This document shows, piece after piece, positions 5,872 through 6,575 of a stretch of 6,575 bases of DNA. The DNA comes from Candidatus Cloacimonadota bacterium (GTDB lineage: Bacteria; Cloacimonadota; Cloacimonadia; Cloacimonadales; Cloacimonadaceae). The first letter of the stretch is position 1. Every line of letters starts with the position of its first letter. The stretch is taken from the NCBI GenBank assembly GCA_028683635.1, contig JAQUHL010000119.1:1-6575 (forward strand). The letters are read 5' to 3'. The position numbers and the translations under genes were made by a program. Below the pieces are notes generated by a model. That model worked only from the letters and a program-made list of their open reading frames with translations, did no database searches and was not told where the DNA came from.

Positions 5872-6575
5872 AAGACCATTATCTTGTGCGTTCTGCTTTC
5901 CCTGCCCGCTTTCAGCTTCGCCAGATAGATCCCGCTGGGCACTTTTCTTCCCTGGCAATCCTTTCCATCCCAAATAACCTGATAGCTGCCGACGGCTTTG
6001 CTTTCATTCTCCATTCTTCCCACGATCTGTCCCTTCAGGTTGTAAATCTCAAGTTCCACCTGGGAAGGGGTTTTGATTTCATAGGAGAGCGTTACGGAAT
6101 CCATAAAGGGATTGGGCTGCACATAAAACCGCGTCTGTTCCATCTCCGGCAGGGCTGCTTCGTCCAGGCCTGAGGCAGAATTTACCTGCCAGATAAGATC
6201 ATGCTGAAATTCGGCAGAAGATACATGGCAGCGGACGATGAATTCTCCAGCTTGAGTGAAACTGTGCTCAAAGATGAAGTTTTGCCCGCTCTGCAGCAGT
6301 TCATCCTCCAAATACCAATCATAATTCAGATTCTCGCCATAAGCTTCGATGTAAAACATCAGCGGGGCTCCGGGAGTATTCTCCACTTCTCCCAAAGGTG
6401 GCATGGTCTCACCAATGATCAGATCCAGAATATCCACACTGTTGATATTAACCGGGGTGAGAGGACGGTCATTGTCATCCACCGGCACTTCCCCAATGTC
6501 CATCACCACATCCAAACCCTCGATGATCTCCCCGAAGATGGCATAGCTTCCATCCAGATGTGGGGTTGGTGCCAG
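5865..6575 (-). CDS. Cyclophilin-type peptidyl-prolyl isomerase with PKD-like region and C-terminal sorting tail (N-terminus beyond window)
   Basis: The visible 236 residues run in from the right edge; the frame is open to base 6575, so there is no start in the window. The first about 50 residues are the end of a cyclophilin domain: PHLDGSYAIFGEIIEGLDVV (5-24), then DDNDRPLTPVNINSVDIL. Cyclophilins isomerise Xaa-Pro bonds during folding. Next is an Ig/PKD-like stretch (about 60-132: NYDWYLEDE ... QAGEFIVRCHV). The C-terminus (about 150-236) is a FlgD-like / type IX secretion type A sorting domain: QPNPF (153-157), LEIYNLKGQIVGRM, WDGKD (202-206), VPSGIYLAKLKAG (212-224), ending KIMVLN. I infer a folding factor secreted or held at the cell surface. 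The last sense codon (AAT) and the TGA stop lie within the heptamer array. Convergent with mnmA; no terminator hairpin seen between them. Confidence 0.85.
   Translation of the reverse strand: MAPTPHLDGSYAIFGEIIEGLDVVMDIGEVPVDDNDRPLTPVNINSVDILDLIIGETMPPLGEVENTPGAPLMFYIEAYGENLNYDWYLEDELLQSGQNFIFEHSFTQAGEFIVRCHVSSAEFQHDLIWQVNSASGLDEAALPEMEQTRFYVQPNPFMDSVTLSYEIKTPSQVELEIYNLKGQIVGRMENESKAVGSYQVIWDGKDCQGRKVPSGIYLAKLKAGRESRTHKIMVLN

Overview
The window looks like a chromosomal stretch from a Gram-negative bacterium of the Fibrobacteres-Chlorobi-Bacteroidetes (FCB) superphylum. The uncultured Cloacimonadota are my best guess. The main clue is the last gene, which ends in a C-terminal type IX secretion-like / FlgD-like sorting tail (QPNPF ... 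WDGKD ... VPSGIYLAKLKAG). The taxonomic call is inference; no rRNA or other phylogenetic marker is present.

Left half (1-2597, minus strand): three tightly packed genes are transcribed leftwards in the order lepB (signal peptidase I), hemW (radical SAM heme chaperone) and a CCA-adding enzyme / poly(A) polymerase family nucleotidyltransferase that runs off the left edge. lepB and hemW overlap by 31 nt. hemW and the nucleotidyltransferase are separated by 2 nt. The true lepB start is well inside its longest open frame.

Middle (2598-5210, plus strand): a divergent intergenic region leads into a second compact unit. It contains a small membrane-anchored or lipoprotein-like peptide with two copies of a YGPPE[Y/A]F motif, then a radical SAM/SPASM enzyme whose start overlaps the peptide's last codons in another frame, then an MnmA-type tRNA 2-thiouridylase overlapping the enzyme by 8 nt. 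The peptide and SPASM enzyme look like a substrate-maturase pair, a candidate RiPP-like or lipoprotein-modification system, and are the best candidate here for new biology. The MnmA homologue has Phe where the family normally has its second catalytic Cys.

Right side (5211-6575): after mnmA come three spaced copies of a CGCAGATTTCCGC-like element. They are followed by a perfectly phased array of 80 heptamers in two variants (AATTCTC, 51 copies; CATTCTC, 29 copies) with no other variation over 560 bp. The array runs into the 3' end of a convergent gene and supplies its last codon and stop. That gene, cut by the right edge, encodes a cyclophilin-type peptidyl-prolyl isomerase end fused to a PKD/Ig-like region and a sorting tail, so it is probably secreted or surface-bound.
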